Assembly: GCA_963971305.1 (NCBI GenBank)
Contig: OZ020304.1
Span: 744,001 to 808,000, forward strand
DNA length: 64,000 nucleotides
Direction: 5' to 3'
DNA from: Arcuatula senhousia
Taxonomy: Eukaryota; Mollusca; Bivalvia; Mytilida; Mytilidae
A program made the position numbers and the translations under genes. Under the pieces are notes generated by a model that had not been told where the DNA came from, ran no database searches, and saw only the letters and a list, made by a program, of their open reading frames with translations. Every line of letters begins with the position of its first letter. Position 1 is the first letter of the stretch. Below are positions 1 to 10,373 of this stretch, piece after piece.

Positions 1-485
1 ATATTTGAATCTAGTGTTTTTGGTAGAAAAATTGATTGCTTGATGCTTAATTTAAACTTTAATAAGTCTTTTAGCTAATTCTCAGGTTTATGCTTAATAG
101 CGATCAAGTATGTCTGTTTTGTGTTATGATACTAAATCATTCATTGTTTGAATTGTTATGTCGGATTTAAATTCGATATGTTTGATTCTTTTTACATTAG
201 TCGATTAATGATTCTCAACTAGCTGTCGCTAACAACGAGTGTTCTATAGAGAGTTTTTTTCTACCGTACGTTTATTCTTGTTTGTTTTTTTTTTTTTGTT
301 TTTTTTTTTGTCTAAAGTTCTCTTTAGTGGAATTGAACGTTGATCGATTTGATTATTGTGTGTTATTTTTTATGCTTTGTCTGAGATTATTGGTAGGGGG
401 AAGTTTAGCCTCCCAAAAACAAGTTTAACCCCGTCACATTTTATATGTGACTTCCGTAGCCAGGAACATTTGACAAAGCTTTTGT
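1..485 (+). mobile_element. Penelope-like element family 2, 3' end remnant
   Basis: Bases 1-60 are homologous to the C-terminal codons of a PLE reverse transcriptase seen again at 18245-18309 (reading YLNLV then a broken FGRxIDCL-like end; here a base is missing). Bases 60-485 match the 3' untranslated region of the same family at 60236-60630, sharing blocks such as gcgatcaagt, the aatcatt-attgttt stretch, gagtgttct, agggggaag and agtttaacccc. The element body lies left of the window. Similarity ends near 485, where LINE-like coding sequence starts. No coding capacity remains. Confidence 0.75.
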
Positions 486-494
486 TTCCCCTTT

Positions 495-865
495 AATGTC
501 TGAACTCTACCTTAAATTAAACTCCCAAGCAGATAGAAATATAATATCCAAATTCAGAACGAGTAGTCATGATTTAATATAGAAAGAGGAAGATATACTG
601 GTTCAAAACCAGAAGATAGAATATGCCAACTATGTAAACCTTCTGTTGAAGATGAGCTCAATTTCTTATTAAAATGCTGCTCCCTTAATGATGTACGTTC
701 TCCTCATTTAAATAAATTAACATCCCAGTATCAGAATATATTTTAACTTTCGGATGATTTGAAGTTTATTTGGATCCTCTGAAAATATTAACGTAATATC
801 AATTCTTAGCACTTTACTGAACTCGTTATTTGTAAAACGAAAGGAATTATTGAATGCCAGACAAA
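495..865 (+). pseudogene. LINE (non-LTR retrotransposon) C-terminal remnant
   Basis: Translated in shifting frames, this region gives the tail typical of LINE reverse-transcriptase ORFs: a SKFRTSSHDL segment, then RGRYTG, then a degenerate zinc-finger-like CQLCKPSVEDELNFLLKC. The usual histidine is replaced by asparagine (ELNFLLKC). It ends with a positively charged stretch SLFVKRKELLNARQNR. There is an internal stop near 575 and frame changes near 575 and 745, so it is dead. The clade cannot be fixed from this tail. It abuts the PLE tail at ~485. Confidence 0.65.
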
Positions 866-1204
866 ATCGGTAGATAAGAATATGAATTAGAGTTATCACC
901 CTTTATAGTAAAAGTATATTACTAATAATAATAATATTAAAATAAAAATGATAATAATAACGTTTGTGATCTCTTATGGTCAGTCACAGTGAGAAAGAGG
1001 GTCAAACATGGGAAAATGGGGGTTAGTCTCTGAACTTTAATATATATTTGTTTCCTTCATTGATGCTCTTTTCGTACATGTACTTGTTAAATATATTGTA
1101 ATAAATAAAAATGACAACAAAGTAAAAGTAAGTTTTGTATTGTGCTTTTTTTTGTTCATATTTTAGTACCGAATCAGTAAAATCATATATGTTTATTATT
1201 TTCT
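866..1204. other. AT-rich stretch, no gene seen
   Basis: No open frame of note. The aataaaaatg-type runs near 905-960 and 1100-1115 could be the 3' untranslated end of the LINE fragment just upstream, but this is a guess. Confidence 0.4.
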
Positions 1205-1335
1205 TTCATTGTAATCGCTCGTACGACAACATATTTGTCATGTAAGGTGAACAATGTCTTTGCAACATCAGGGTTGTTGAAAATAGATGTTGCCTCTGTG
1301 CTCATCGAGCCTTTCAAAGAGTTTATCCTTTCAAA
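1205..1335 (-). pseudogene. Penelope-like element RT, N-terminal fragment
   Basis: On the minus strand the sequence reads STEATSIFNNPDVAKTL and then FTLHDKYVVV. The last part matches the start of the PLE reverse transcriptase at 10326 (AKTLSTLHDKYVVV). About 50 bases are nearly identical to 10277-10326. This fragment retains residues upstream of the point where the 10.3-kb copy is truncated, so it shows what that copy has lost. It ends abruptly on both sides. Confidence 0.75.
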
Positions 1336-1909
1336 ACCAACATAAATATATCACAATTATTTTCAATGGAATATGATGGCTTCTTTCTTAATAGTATTTT
1401 TTTTTTAATTATAAGATTTTAATTTTAATTAATTGATTATAAAGTTAAATCTAAAAGATAAGGATAATACACTAATAAAACATTTTGTAATAGATTTTAC
1501 AAAGAAATAAATTTGAAAATATTAAATGATCTTGTTGACTTTTGATTATTTCAATTATTTTGTTGGTTATGGGACATACCACATGATCACTTAAACGTTT
1601 GAATTAATATGATTTTTTGCTACTCAGTAGAAATTCTGATCAACTTAACTAGTCCCCTAATGTAGAGTAGGGGACTATTTCAAATAAATAATCCCCAATA
1701 TTTTTGTTATAAGTTAAGATATGAGAGAGAAAAAAATGCACACTGTTATTAAACATTGTTCTGGATAATTTAAGACCATATGTCAAAAATCGTGAACTTA
1801 CCCTTTAAGACTCCCGTCTAAGTCTTAGAGAAGGATCAAGGCCTTAGGGTAAATTTGTATTATAACATAATACACATGTAATTGTGAATTTTTTACTGAA
1901 AATGTTTGC
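1336..1909. other. AT-rich intergenic stretch with a small hairpin
   Basis: No gene seen. A perfect 10-bp inverted repeat (tagtccccta / taggggacta, loop of 8) lies at 1650-1677, of a kind common in mollusc repeats. Confidence 0.4.
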
Positions 1910-1911
1910 TA

Positions 1912-2259
1912 CACAGGCAAATTTGGCTCACATGAGTTTCACGTGAATCGAGCTTCACGTGATATTCATGTGAATCTCACGTGAATTTCACATGAATATC
2001 ACATGAGTTTCACATGAAACTGGCTCACGTGAAAACGATGCGAACATTTCACGTGAAATTGATGTGAAGTAATTTCATGTGAAATTCAAGTGATTTCCAT
2101 GTGAAATTCACGTGAGATTCGTGTGAATTTCACGTGAAAGCTGATTTCACATGAAACTCACGTGAACTTTTTCATGTGAATTTCACCTATAAGCTCGATT
2201 CGGGTGAAATTCATGTGAATTTTTTCATGTGAAACTCATGCGAGTCTAAATTGCCTGTG
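1912..2259. mobile_element. TA-flanked foldback MITE packed with CACGTG palindromes
   Basis: The ends are inverted copies: cacaggcaaattt at the left and aaattgcctgtg at the right, with similarity continuing inward through catgagtttcac. A TA dinucleotide flanks each end (1910-1911 and 2260-2261), the target duplication expected of Tc1/mariner-type elements. The interior has eight perfect CACGTG sites plus many CACATG/CATGTG variants, most set in TTCAC(G/A)TGAA palindromes. It has no coding capacity. CACGTG is the core E-box of Myc/Max-, USF- and CLOCK-type bHLH factors (known biology); whether any bind here is unknown. Confidence 0.75.
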
Positions 2260-2261
2260 TA

Positions 2262-3959
2262 CTAGTATATTGATATTTAATTGTGTCAAAAATTAAGTGA
2301 TTCAAGGGGTGTTGTTTATAAAATACGGTTGGTATGGCAAAAAAATCAGCCTAAAGCGTGCAATACTTGGCTGTCATCAAAGAGAAATGCAGGCTGCATG
2401 GCATTCCCCACAAAATCTAAAGACCCTCAGCCGCCTTTTATGACAATTAAGATGGTTTCCGCTGAAGGCCTATTCGCCACCCGAAACTTGACCATTGATA
2501 AAGTGAAAAGTTTGTTATAGTAACAGATAATTCTCGATAACTGACGAACGAACGTTACTATACCTTACTCAAAGAAAAGGTAATTTAAAACGTAAGCAAT
2601 TTGCAAGGAAGACTTTAGTGTTTAAAATTTTGATACTTTGTCTTTCTGAAACTTTTAGATTTATGTGCTCTTTTGATTAGAATAATTTTAATTTCCAAAT
2701 AAATAAATGTTGAAAACTGTAGGCAGCTTCCCATAAATATATCGTCACTCCCGCCCCCCACCCCCAACCCCCCAAAAACCAAAATCAAATCTACCAAGTT
2801 AAAGTTTTAAATAGGAGGTGCATAACTACATTATGTCACAAAGATAGTGTGTAAATTTATTGCGTGGTTAAGGAGGCGTTGGTGGTTAGCGGTGAATACC
2901 CTGAGATGTAGTAGAACGAAGGACGGCAAGACAAACAAAAATCCTTGCGTTTGAAAATTAATTCTAGCAAGCCTGATTTATTGTAACTTTCACTTTGATA
3001 TTTTCCGATTTTTCATTGGAACATTTTAAAAACAAAGCATACCATTTAAGCTTAATTTAATACGTTTTCTCAAGAAAGTATTATAATAACCCAAAAGGGG
3101 CATTCTAATATTGGAGTTTTAAATGAGTCAACTAACACCAGGAGACATCGAAGTCACGACACTATGAAGTAACCGAACACACTAAAAACAGATTGAGCTC
3201 GACTGCACCGAAATGAAAGCACTTCCTGTTGATGGAATAATTGACAATAGATGGCGAAAAGTCTTATATGGGGGAGGGGGTTTCGGGGTTTGATCCCCCT
3301 CTTTGTCCAGGAATTTGTAACTTTCGTGCAGATTTCCAGCAAAATTTGCCTGGAATCCCTAAAGGCGGACCCCCTCCCCTGGCTTTGAAAATTATTTGGA
3401 CCCACCATATGTAGTCGAGTCATGTTAAGGTTCATGGTTACACTTCGAATGAAATGGTAGATATTTTATCTCGATTGTTAAATGACAGAATTTTTAGCTC
3501 TCGACAGAGTCTCGAGCTTAAAATTCCAGTATTTAACTATCTTGATTGAGAAATCTGATAATCCACTTAAACAATGTAAGAAGCTATATTTAATAACACC
3601 AAGAATGAAATTACCTAGCACATGGAGGCCAAATGACAGGACATTATTGACATTTGGCTATATTTGGGTGAACTGAAAAACGCAAAGAAAATGCCCCGGC
3701 AGCACGGATCAAGTGTACACGTACAAAATACTAAAAGGTTTATGCGAATTTGTTTTATATAGACGCTGCTACGCTTTATTAGGCAATTGTATGTGTAGTT
3801 AAAGCTCCACATAAACTGAAAAAAGATGTAAAATATCAGTCATTTTTTCCGAAGTGTAAAGATGAACCTTAATTTCTTGTTGCATGTAATAGAGGAATAC
3901 AGGTATTTAAAAGGGGAAAAGTAGTAATTCTTACAATTCAGTTTATTATGTTATTGGTA
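2262..3959. other. Non-coding stretch with repeat fragments
   Basis: An open frame at 2281-2520 (+) starts with TTG and matches nothing I know. A C-rich run at 2748-2773 gives G-runs of 6, 5, 6 and 3 on the minus strand, a possible G-quadruplex. 2812-2860 resembles the gaggtgcacatctacatt repeat unit present at ~10905 and ~11085. 3240-3400 is GC-richer low-copy-looking sequence with stops in all frames. No gene is supported. Confidence 0.4.
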
Positions 3960-4141
3960 GAATAAAGGTAATAACAAAATTACCGAACTTTGAGAATCAA
4001 TCTCAAATGTCCATAAGACGAGACAAAACAAGGAATACATACCGGAAAAAATGAAGATTGCAATGGTCCTGACTTGGCACAGGCATTCCAAAAGAAATAG
4101 TGGGTTAAACCAGGTTTTAAGGCGCCCCAAACCTCCCTCTT
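3960..4141. repeat. Dispersed bivalve repeat R1, copy 1
   Basis: About 180 bp, clearly homologous to 5865-6044 and in part to 59259-59332. Shared blocks are gaataaaggtaataacaaaa at the left, caatggtcctgacttgg in the middle, and gggttaaaccaggtttta then cctccctctt at the right. Family size and lineage are unknown from this window; it could be SINE-like. Confidence 0.7.
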
Positions 4142-5864
4142 CCATTGCGATCTTTGAGTCTGGTAGTTACACAACAGGTTTGTGATATAAGGGATGCTAA
4201 GGTGATCATCTCAGTACATCAACCAGCCAAACACCAACCAAAGCAAGAACTAACCATTTCGTCTAACATGATATTGAATTTTTCTAACAGTGGCTGATAA
4301 CGAAGAATAATTTTTTTAGAGATCGTATGAGACGTATTTTCTTATAACCTTGGTCTAATAGTCGCTTACGGAGAAAGCGGTGTCGGATCAAGGTGTAAAA
4401 AGACAATAATTTAAATTACGTATATTTGCTCTAAAAAACACTTCTCACTCAAAGTCACTAATAAAGCCCAATTACCAAGTCGAAAATGACCTTTTAATAA
4501 TGTTCCAAATCATTTGTTTCATAAAACTAGAATATATCAGTGTAAATAAAATACAAAAAACCATAGCATCAAACTTTTCATTCACTGGAGAGTAATAATA
4601 GAAGTTGATTGGTGTCTACCAAAAATACATACGTGATGCTACATACCAAACATTCATCTCTGCAAATAAATATATTTGTGGTTATTGGTTTATATTAATG
4701 TTTGGTTGTATTTGATAGGGTATATAGTCATGATAGTAAACAGGTGTTTTACATCCGTAGAAAAAAGGTATTACATTAATGTGCATTTTTATTGCTTGAG
4801 AGCAAGCATGTGATTTTAGTAATTTTGACAGAATTTTAATCCTTAAAACATTTGTTGAAGAAAACAGTCAAACAATCTCCACGACACGATTCTTTTGGTT
4901 ATTGTATTTTTGTTACAGCCAAGAAACAGTTTTAGGCTCAATCTAGCTTTCAGGACTGAAAAATAAGGACCTAATTTGTACAAGTCATGAATTGTAACGT
5001 ATGTATGACGATTTTAAAGTTATCTTAAGAGCTCTTTATTGGTGTTTCTGATAGTAAATTTACGTTTAAACATTTCTGAAATACCTTTATTTGTGAAATA
5101 TAATGAAAATAGCCGCTCCTTTTCTTAAAATAAGGGAAAAAATAACGGTTACGTATGTATTCAATGTCACGTAAGTATCGATACATACGTTACCTTCGTA
5201 TGTAAGTTTCTAGTACGTCTTTTATACGTTCATCAAGTTCTTTCCACGTTTTATGCCTTTTTAGGACTTAATAAGAACGTAGTACGAACTTTATCTAGTG
5301 TGACGGGGGCATAACATGCCACTGTGGACTTTTAAATACCATCTATTCAGGCAAAACACATCATGACAAAGAAATACAAAAAAAGACACACAAAAAAAGA
5401 AAAAAAAGAAAAAAAAAACAAAAAAAAAACAAAAATAAAAAAAAACAAAAAAAAAACAAAGAAAGACAAAAGACAAGGCCTATCTTTGATGTAAATTCAA
5501 AATCAGCAATAGGTAAAACAATATGTTTAGAATACATATATGCATGTATTGCTTATTATTATTTTGATCACTTTATAAGCAATAAAGAACTTGAATGTAA
5601 ATGATGGTCAAATGAAAAGTTTCACTCAAAAACTTGTACATGAAATAAGAGATAGCAACAAAATAACCGTGAAGAAGATTGTTCGTGTAGCTATAAAACT
5701 GGTTATGGGTTTCGACACGACGCTATCAAATTTGTCAATAAAGAACGTGTAATATAGGATCATAAACGCAATAGTAGCTTTCAAACTCCTGAAAATAATG
5801 AAAATCGTCAAAATTTCGATTTTTCAAAAAAGAAACGGTGTAACGTTAAAATTACGTCATAAAC
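4142..5864. other. AT-rich non-coding stretch
   Basis: No gene seen. 5370-5470 is A-rich low complexity, so the open frame there is an artefact. Several acgtatgta / tacatacgt words cluster at 4998-5210. Confidence 0.4.
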
Positions 5865-6044
5865 GAATAAAGGTAATAACAAAACTACCGAACTTGAATG
5901 ATCAATCTCATAGTCCAGAGAAAATGACAAAAACGAATCAGTCATACCGGAGAACTGGTGGATCGCAATGGTCCTGACTTGGTACAGGCATTTCAAACGA
6001 AATGGTGGGTTAAACCAGGTTTTATGGCGCCAAACCTCCCTCTT
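5865..6044. repeat. Dispersed bivalve repeat R1, copy 2
   Basis: Homologous along its whole length to 3960-4141 and in the same orientation, with the same start (gaataaaggtaataac) and end (cctccctctt). Several substitutions and small indels separate them, so these are independent, aged insertions. Confidence 0.7.
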
Positions 6045-6562
6045 CGAAGTACTTGTCAAATGGACTAATTTACCGAAATAGCGCCAAGTTTCAACGTCGT
6101 TACATTGGATTATCCATACGCATTATACAGTCACTTACTGTTCCGAAATTCATTTTCAGCTAGATTAATTGTTAATGAAGAATGACATGGATCAACTATT
6201 TATAATGATTTATATTATCTAAATGAAAGCAGATCATTGCAATAACAAAATAAAATATTTTGGTAAAAGTAAATGCGGAACAGTTCATTGATAATTGTGT
6301 AAGCAACAATGTTCACTTTTAAACATGACATTGTCTTTTTAAATCCCTCAATATATTGACGTTTAATGTTTATGACTATGTTTTCAATTTTACTACAAAT
6401 TGACAAAATATCGACAACACTGTTGTCAAATTTTACAACATATGAACACATTGTATATCACTTGTTCAAACGATAGCAGTTTCGTGCTGGAGTCAAGTAG
6501 CATTTTGTTATCGGTAAAACGTATTGTCAACAGTAAAGTATTCAACAGTCGTTAAAATCTAT
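6045..6562. other. AT-rich stretch, nothing recognised
   Basis: No coding, repeat or RNA signal that I can support. Confidence 0.35.
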
Positions 6563-7245
6563 TTTGCAGCTATGTATGATACTGGAATCGGACATCACAA
6601 AGTTAACAGATTTCTTACAGATTTAAACATCCCTGTTATCAGTTCATCGGGATTTTCCAAGAGAGAAAAAGAATACTCTTCAAAAAAAGTTACGCATAGA
6701 TAGAAAATTCCCCGTACGTTTAATGCAAATCTAAACAATTTCAAAACAATATTGCCGAGCTGTTTTGCAACCGATTTTCATGAAACAAAATCCAGTAAAA
6801 AGAAATCGAATTAAAGAATGTTTGATTCATAAAACACCAAAATCCTGACTTCAATGGTTTTTAAGATATTGTGTGTAGAACACGACCAATGTTTTTTCAC
6901 GAAACATTTTGCATTGATTTAAACGGGAAATTGATGCGTAAAATGTACACTTGAGTTCTACTTGCAGTATCTTAAAAGAGCAGCGAGGTAACGATTTTAG
7001 GCAAATTTGAACAAATAAAATTCTTTCATTTTTCTTTTTATTGGTTTTTATTTCATGAAAATCGGCCAATGGACGACTTAGTAATATTGTTTTGAAATGA
7101 TGTGGGTTTGTATTAAACATATGGGAAATTATCTACCTATGCGTAACTTTTTTTGAAGAGTATAGTACTATTTGGTCCTATCAAGAGAGTTGCAGAAGAA
7201 TCAATAGAGATGTCACTTGAAGAGGAGAAGATTGCTTCCTTATCT
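6563..7245 (+). pseudogene. Mutator-like transposase fragment, interrupted by a MITE
   Basis: Two flanking segments read in one frame once the MITE at 6676-7160 and one TA copy are left out. The left part contains AAMYDTGIGHHKVNRFLTDL and GFSKREKK. The right part contains FGPIKRVAEESIEMSLEEEK. This layout (A-M-hTGIG, a short leucine-rich linker, KRERE-like basic segment, then a V-A-E-E-S helix) is the one I associate with invertebrate Mutator-like transposase proteins, from memory. Only ~65 codons remain. There are no flanking ends or catalytic residues, so it is a relic. Confidence 0.55.
6676..7160. mobile_element. 485-bp TA-flanked MITE inside a transposase relic
   Basis: The left end ctcttcaaaaaaagttacgc and its exact inverse at the right end begin near-perfect terminal inverted repeats that continue through cataggtag/catagatag and aatttccc. 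A TA target duplication sits at 6674-6675 and 7161-7162. The pre-insertion site is visible because the flanks are one broken coding frame. There is no transposase inside, so it is non-autonomous and was probably mobilised by a Tc1/mariner-class enzyme (inference from TA). Confidence 0.8.
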
Positions 7246-7994
7246 AAACAGTATGGAAATTTCACATGTCTCAATTTCACTCATAAAAATGCAGACCCCC
7301 TCCCCCCAAAAAAACCAAATAAATAAAAAGAACGAACAACAAAAAAACATTCCTGATCATAATGACTATTTCAAAAAGATAACCTAAATACGACCCAATC
7401 CTTTTTGTTAAACATCCAATATTTGATTTTACATGTGGAACACCATTGCTTCATTTATAGCAGACAAATTTCTAACCCTTTTTATATACATCACAGTGAC
7501 AAAACTACATATTCATCCACACCTTATAATTCTATCAAAAAGTAATATAATGATGTGTTACCTTTGTTCATATCTTATTTTGTCCAACTTCAAAGCTCTG
7601 TCAAAGTTTTGTATTTTTAATAAAAATACAATACTTTGACAGAGCTTTGTCAACAAAGTTAATAAACTGGTAAATACTCAATGGACTTACTTATGCATAT
7701 AGGTACGGAGCGTTAAGAAAAATACAGATTAATGTTTCATGAACAATAGAAAGATTTGTTACAAGTGTCAGATTTTATGTCAGGTTTAAGGCTTGAATTT
7801 CTCACTTATTGTTTTAATGGATTGTTGACTTTTGTATGGTTGCCGAATTGGTAATAATAATGATAAGAATCTTATATAAATCATACTATAACATGGAGGG
7901 ATTTCAGATACTAACTCTCAAAAACTGCTTTGAATAATTTTTTTTTGTAACAATATTATAAGTTTTGTTTTTTTTTTTGGTTTGTCATAGGTTT
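7246..7994. other. Non-coding stretch with a hairpin
   Basis: A C-run lies at ~7298-7308. Apart from the hairpin at 7592-7648, listed separately, nothing is recognised. Confidence 0.35.
7592..7648. repeat. Near-perfect 28-nt-arm hairpin
   Basis: The arm starting aaagctctgtcaaag is repeated in inverse at the right end (ctttgacagagcttt). The arms run for about 28 nt with one mismatch and almost no loop. It may be a short foldback element or a miRNA-precursor-like fold. No second copy was noticed in the window. Confidence 0.6.
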
Positions 7995-8165
7995 TTTTTT
8001 GTCTTCCTTTACCGGATTTGACACACCGAATTGAAATTTGGCATTAAGACAGGTGTGTTTCCTTGTGCTATTCTTGTTCATGTTTACCGGCTTTGTCGTT
8101 GCCCTTTCGGACTTTTGACACTCGTGCCTATTTGCTTCTTTTAAGCTTAACGTCAATTTTAGGAT
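7995..8165 (+). mobile_element. Penelope-like family 1, 3' tail fragment
   Basis: gtcttcctttaccggatttg followed by acacaccgaattga matches the sequence just after the PLE frame at 13865-13895. The part cgttgccctttcggactttt matches 14085-14105. The sequence between those blocks in the 13.9-kb copy is missing here, so this copy carries an internal deletion. Confidence 0.6.
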
Positions 8166-8489
8166 GCTTAATGGCATTTTTTTCTATAGTTTCTAAATTT
8201 ATAAAGAAGAATGGTCACCAACTCATTTTTTCTATTTGTCAGTGATGTTACTTTTTCAAAATACCATTGGAAGTTCAAATATTTAAAGGGTTAATTCACT
8301 GATGTCTTGCCGTTACATTGTGTTTTACTTAATAATTCAAAGTCTGTGGAGCATTTCTAATCTTTTGGATAGAACGCCTCTGATGAGTTGTGAAAAGACG
8401 AAAAGCGCGTTAATCGTAGCAAAATTTATAGATTGGAGCTTTGTTATAAATTAATCAATTATGTAGTGAACTGCAACAGGTAAGAAAGA
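8166..8489. other. Short non-coding stretch, possible repeat
   Basis: 8375-8440 contains a tgatgagttgtgaaaagacg and aaaagcgcg pattern that I recall as a common mytilid repeat (unverified). No gene seen. Confidence 0.35.
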
Positions 8490-8945
8490 AGCAAAGGTGA
8501 ACCAAAGGTACGGAAGCGTATTAGGGCCATGTTTTATTTTTTTATTTTTTTATTTGTCAACTTTAATCTTGGAAATTCCAGCTTTAATCTTGGAATTATC
8601 AACTTTAATCTTTGAATTATCAACTTTAATCTTTGAATTACAATGTATCAACTTTAAAAGAAGCAAAGGTGTACCAAAGGGGTAATCAGTATCATAAAAC
8701 CGTAAAGACAAAGACAAAACCGGCAGACAAAAAATCATCACAACAAAACAAACCACATAACAACATAAAACACACACACATATTACAACAAAACCGCATT
8801 CAGCAACGCGAACTCAAGTCGAAACGAGAGTGAACTCAGGTGCTCCGGAAGAGTAAGCAGTTCCTGCTTGCTATAGCACACCCGTCACGTTGCCAAAGAT
8901 CGATTAAGTGTTGGTCAAATCCGGAAAGGATGACATTACAAAACT
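8490..8945 (-). mobile_element. Penelope-like family 1, 3' untranslated region with minisatellite
   Basis: Lies directly downstream of the minus-strand RT frame. On the minus strand it runs: a block shared with 13900-14000 (gacgggtgtgctatagcaag), a T/G-rich stretch, then at 8560-8660 several ~21-bp units of the form caactttaatcttggaatt (plus-strand sense), an A/T-rich run, and the block acatggccctaatacgcttc. The same minisatellite precedes the truncated RT at 10324-10570, giving the element repeated flanks like the pseudo-LTRs known for PLEs. Confidence 0.65.
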
Positions 8946-10373
8946 CTATGTCAAACCAACATCTGTGCTCATCTGAGAGATAGAAATCCCGTATTTGTAT
9001 ACGAGCACATGATGTCGTCCGTAAAATTTCTTGAGTGATGACAACAACCTGGGAGCAACGTACCCCTGTGTTAACAATTTGCTTGTCAGCCGTGTGGCTC
9101 TATCAAGGAAGTCGTTGTACTCCCCACATGCTCTGGAATAGCGAATCAATTGTGATACGTAAACTCCATATGCTGGAGCGGACGGAATGTTGCTACACAG
9201 AAAGGGAAAGTTAACTATTGGAAAGTTGAAGTCATCACGTTTGTCATAGAGCTTTGTACAAAGCCTTCCTTGTGTGTCAATTTCGAGAAATAGATCCAGA
9301 TATGAAGCGGACCTCCTAGAATCTGTAGTGTCCTTTATCTCAAGTTCCTTCGGATATATGAGATGTAAATAGTCACCAAATCGAGGATTGTTTAGTGAAA
9401 GGACATCATCAATATAACGAAATGTGAGATTGAAGGATAAAGCAAGTTTGCGGTCCTTTTTGTCTAGAAGTGATTGTAAGAAGTCCGCTTCATATGAATG
9501 AAGAAACAAATCGGCAAGCAATGGTGCACAATTTGTGCCCATTGGGATACCTATTGTTTGCTGAAAAACACGTCCACCAAACTGAACAAATATGTTGTCG
9601 ATTAGAAAGTTGAGCATTTCTATTATTTGATCTTCTGTAAATTTGTTTTTCTTGCTAGACTCTTGGATGACAAAGTAAGTCTTTTTATAACCGACTACCA
9701 AATACTTGTACCTGCGTTTTCCGTTCTTTTTGATAAAGATACGTTTAATCAGCTGTGCCAAACGAGATTTTAGTTGTGAATGTGGAATTGAAGTATATAA
9801 TGTAGAGAAATCAAACGTTTTAATGCTATTGCATGATGAAAATGACTTAGAATGGAGATTTTCCATCAGTTCTTTAGAATTTTTGAGAATCCACATTTGA
9901 TTGACGCCATTTCTAGAGTAACAACAATCGAAATACTTTTGAATGCTTGATTTTATTGCCGTCAATATTGATGTTAACAAAACTGAAAGAGGCTTAGTTG
10001 TACATTTGGATGACCCAGCAATAAATCGTTGCTTGTATGGAGTTTTATGTAACTTTGGAATCCAATACAAGGATGGAACGTCATCGTTCTTTTTGTCAAC
10101 AGAAATGCCAAAGGAAGATATGACAGAATTATGATTGTTGATTATTTCCTCCTTTGACAGTGTTGTTGCTGTATATGTGGTGCTTTTGCTGGTACAACCA
10201 ACGCCTAATTCAGCTGTTAAACAATCAATATAGTGTCTTTTGCATACGAAAATGATGTTGTTAGGCGCTTTATCAGCAGGTACGACAACATATTTGTCAT
10301 GTAAGGTGGACAATGTCTTCGCAACATTAATCTTTGAATTACAATGTATCAACTTTAATCTTATAAATTCCAA
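8946..10373 (-). CDS. Penelope-like retroelement reverse transcriptase (5'-truncated)
   Basis: A 475-codon uninterrupted frame. The first ~16 residues come from the adjoining minisatellite; true homology starts at ~residue 17 (VAKTLSTLHDKYVVV). Motifs in order: VPADKAPNNIIF (31-42), YWIPKLHK (103-110), FDFSTLYTSIPH (187-198, first catalytic Asp), GIPMGTNCAPLLADLF (275-290), RYIDD (319-323, catalytic Asp pair), YDKRDDFNFPIVNFPF (376-391). After the RT thumb it stops at TDVGLT with no C-terminal GIY-YIG endonuclease. Such elements place the endonuclease at the N terminus or lack it; the missing 5' part could have held it. The role is target-primed reverse transcription of its own RNA. All RT catalytic residues are present, but the N-terminal truncation makes activity unlikely. 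No intron is evident. Confidence 0.85.
   Translation of the reverse strand: MEFIRLKLIHCNSKINVAKTLSTLHDKYVVVPADKAPNNIIFVCKRHYIDCLTAELGVGCTSKSTTYTATTLSKEEIINNHNSVISSFGISVDKKNDDVPSLYWIPKLHKTPYKQRFIAGSSKCTTKPLSVLLTSILTAIKSSIQKYFDCCYSRNGVNQMWILKNSKELMENLHSKSFSSCNSIKTFDFSTLYTSIPHSQLKSRLAQLIKRIFIKKNGKRRYKYLVVGYKKTYFVIQESSKKNKFTEDQIIEMLNFLIDNIFVQFGGRVFQQTIGIPMGTNCAPLLADLFLHSYEADFLQSLLDKKDRKLALSFNLTFRYIDDVLSLNNPRFGDYLHLIYPKELEIKDTTDSRRSASYLDLFLEIDTQGRLCTKLYDKRDDFNFPIVNFPFLCSNIPSAPAYGVYVSQLIRYSRACGEYNDFLDRATRLTSKLLTQGYVAPRLLSSLKKFYGRHHVLVYKYGISISQMSTDVGLT

Noticed and set aside
2281..2520. 79-codon open frame, possible small gene
   Set aside because: It starts at TTG, has no recognisable motif, and no splice or promoter context that I can support.
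5291..5476. Phe-rich membrane-like protein on the minus strand
   Set aside because: It is the translation of an A-rich low-complexity tract on the plus strand.
5626..5811. Hydrophobic 61-residue frame that could be a membrane peptide
   Set aside because: AT-rich DNA readily gives Ile/Leu/Phe frames; there is no family signature and no start context.
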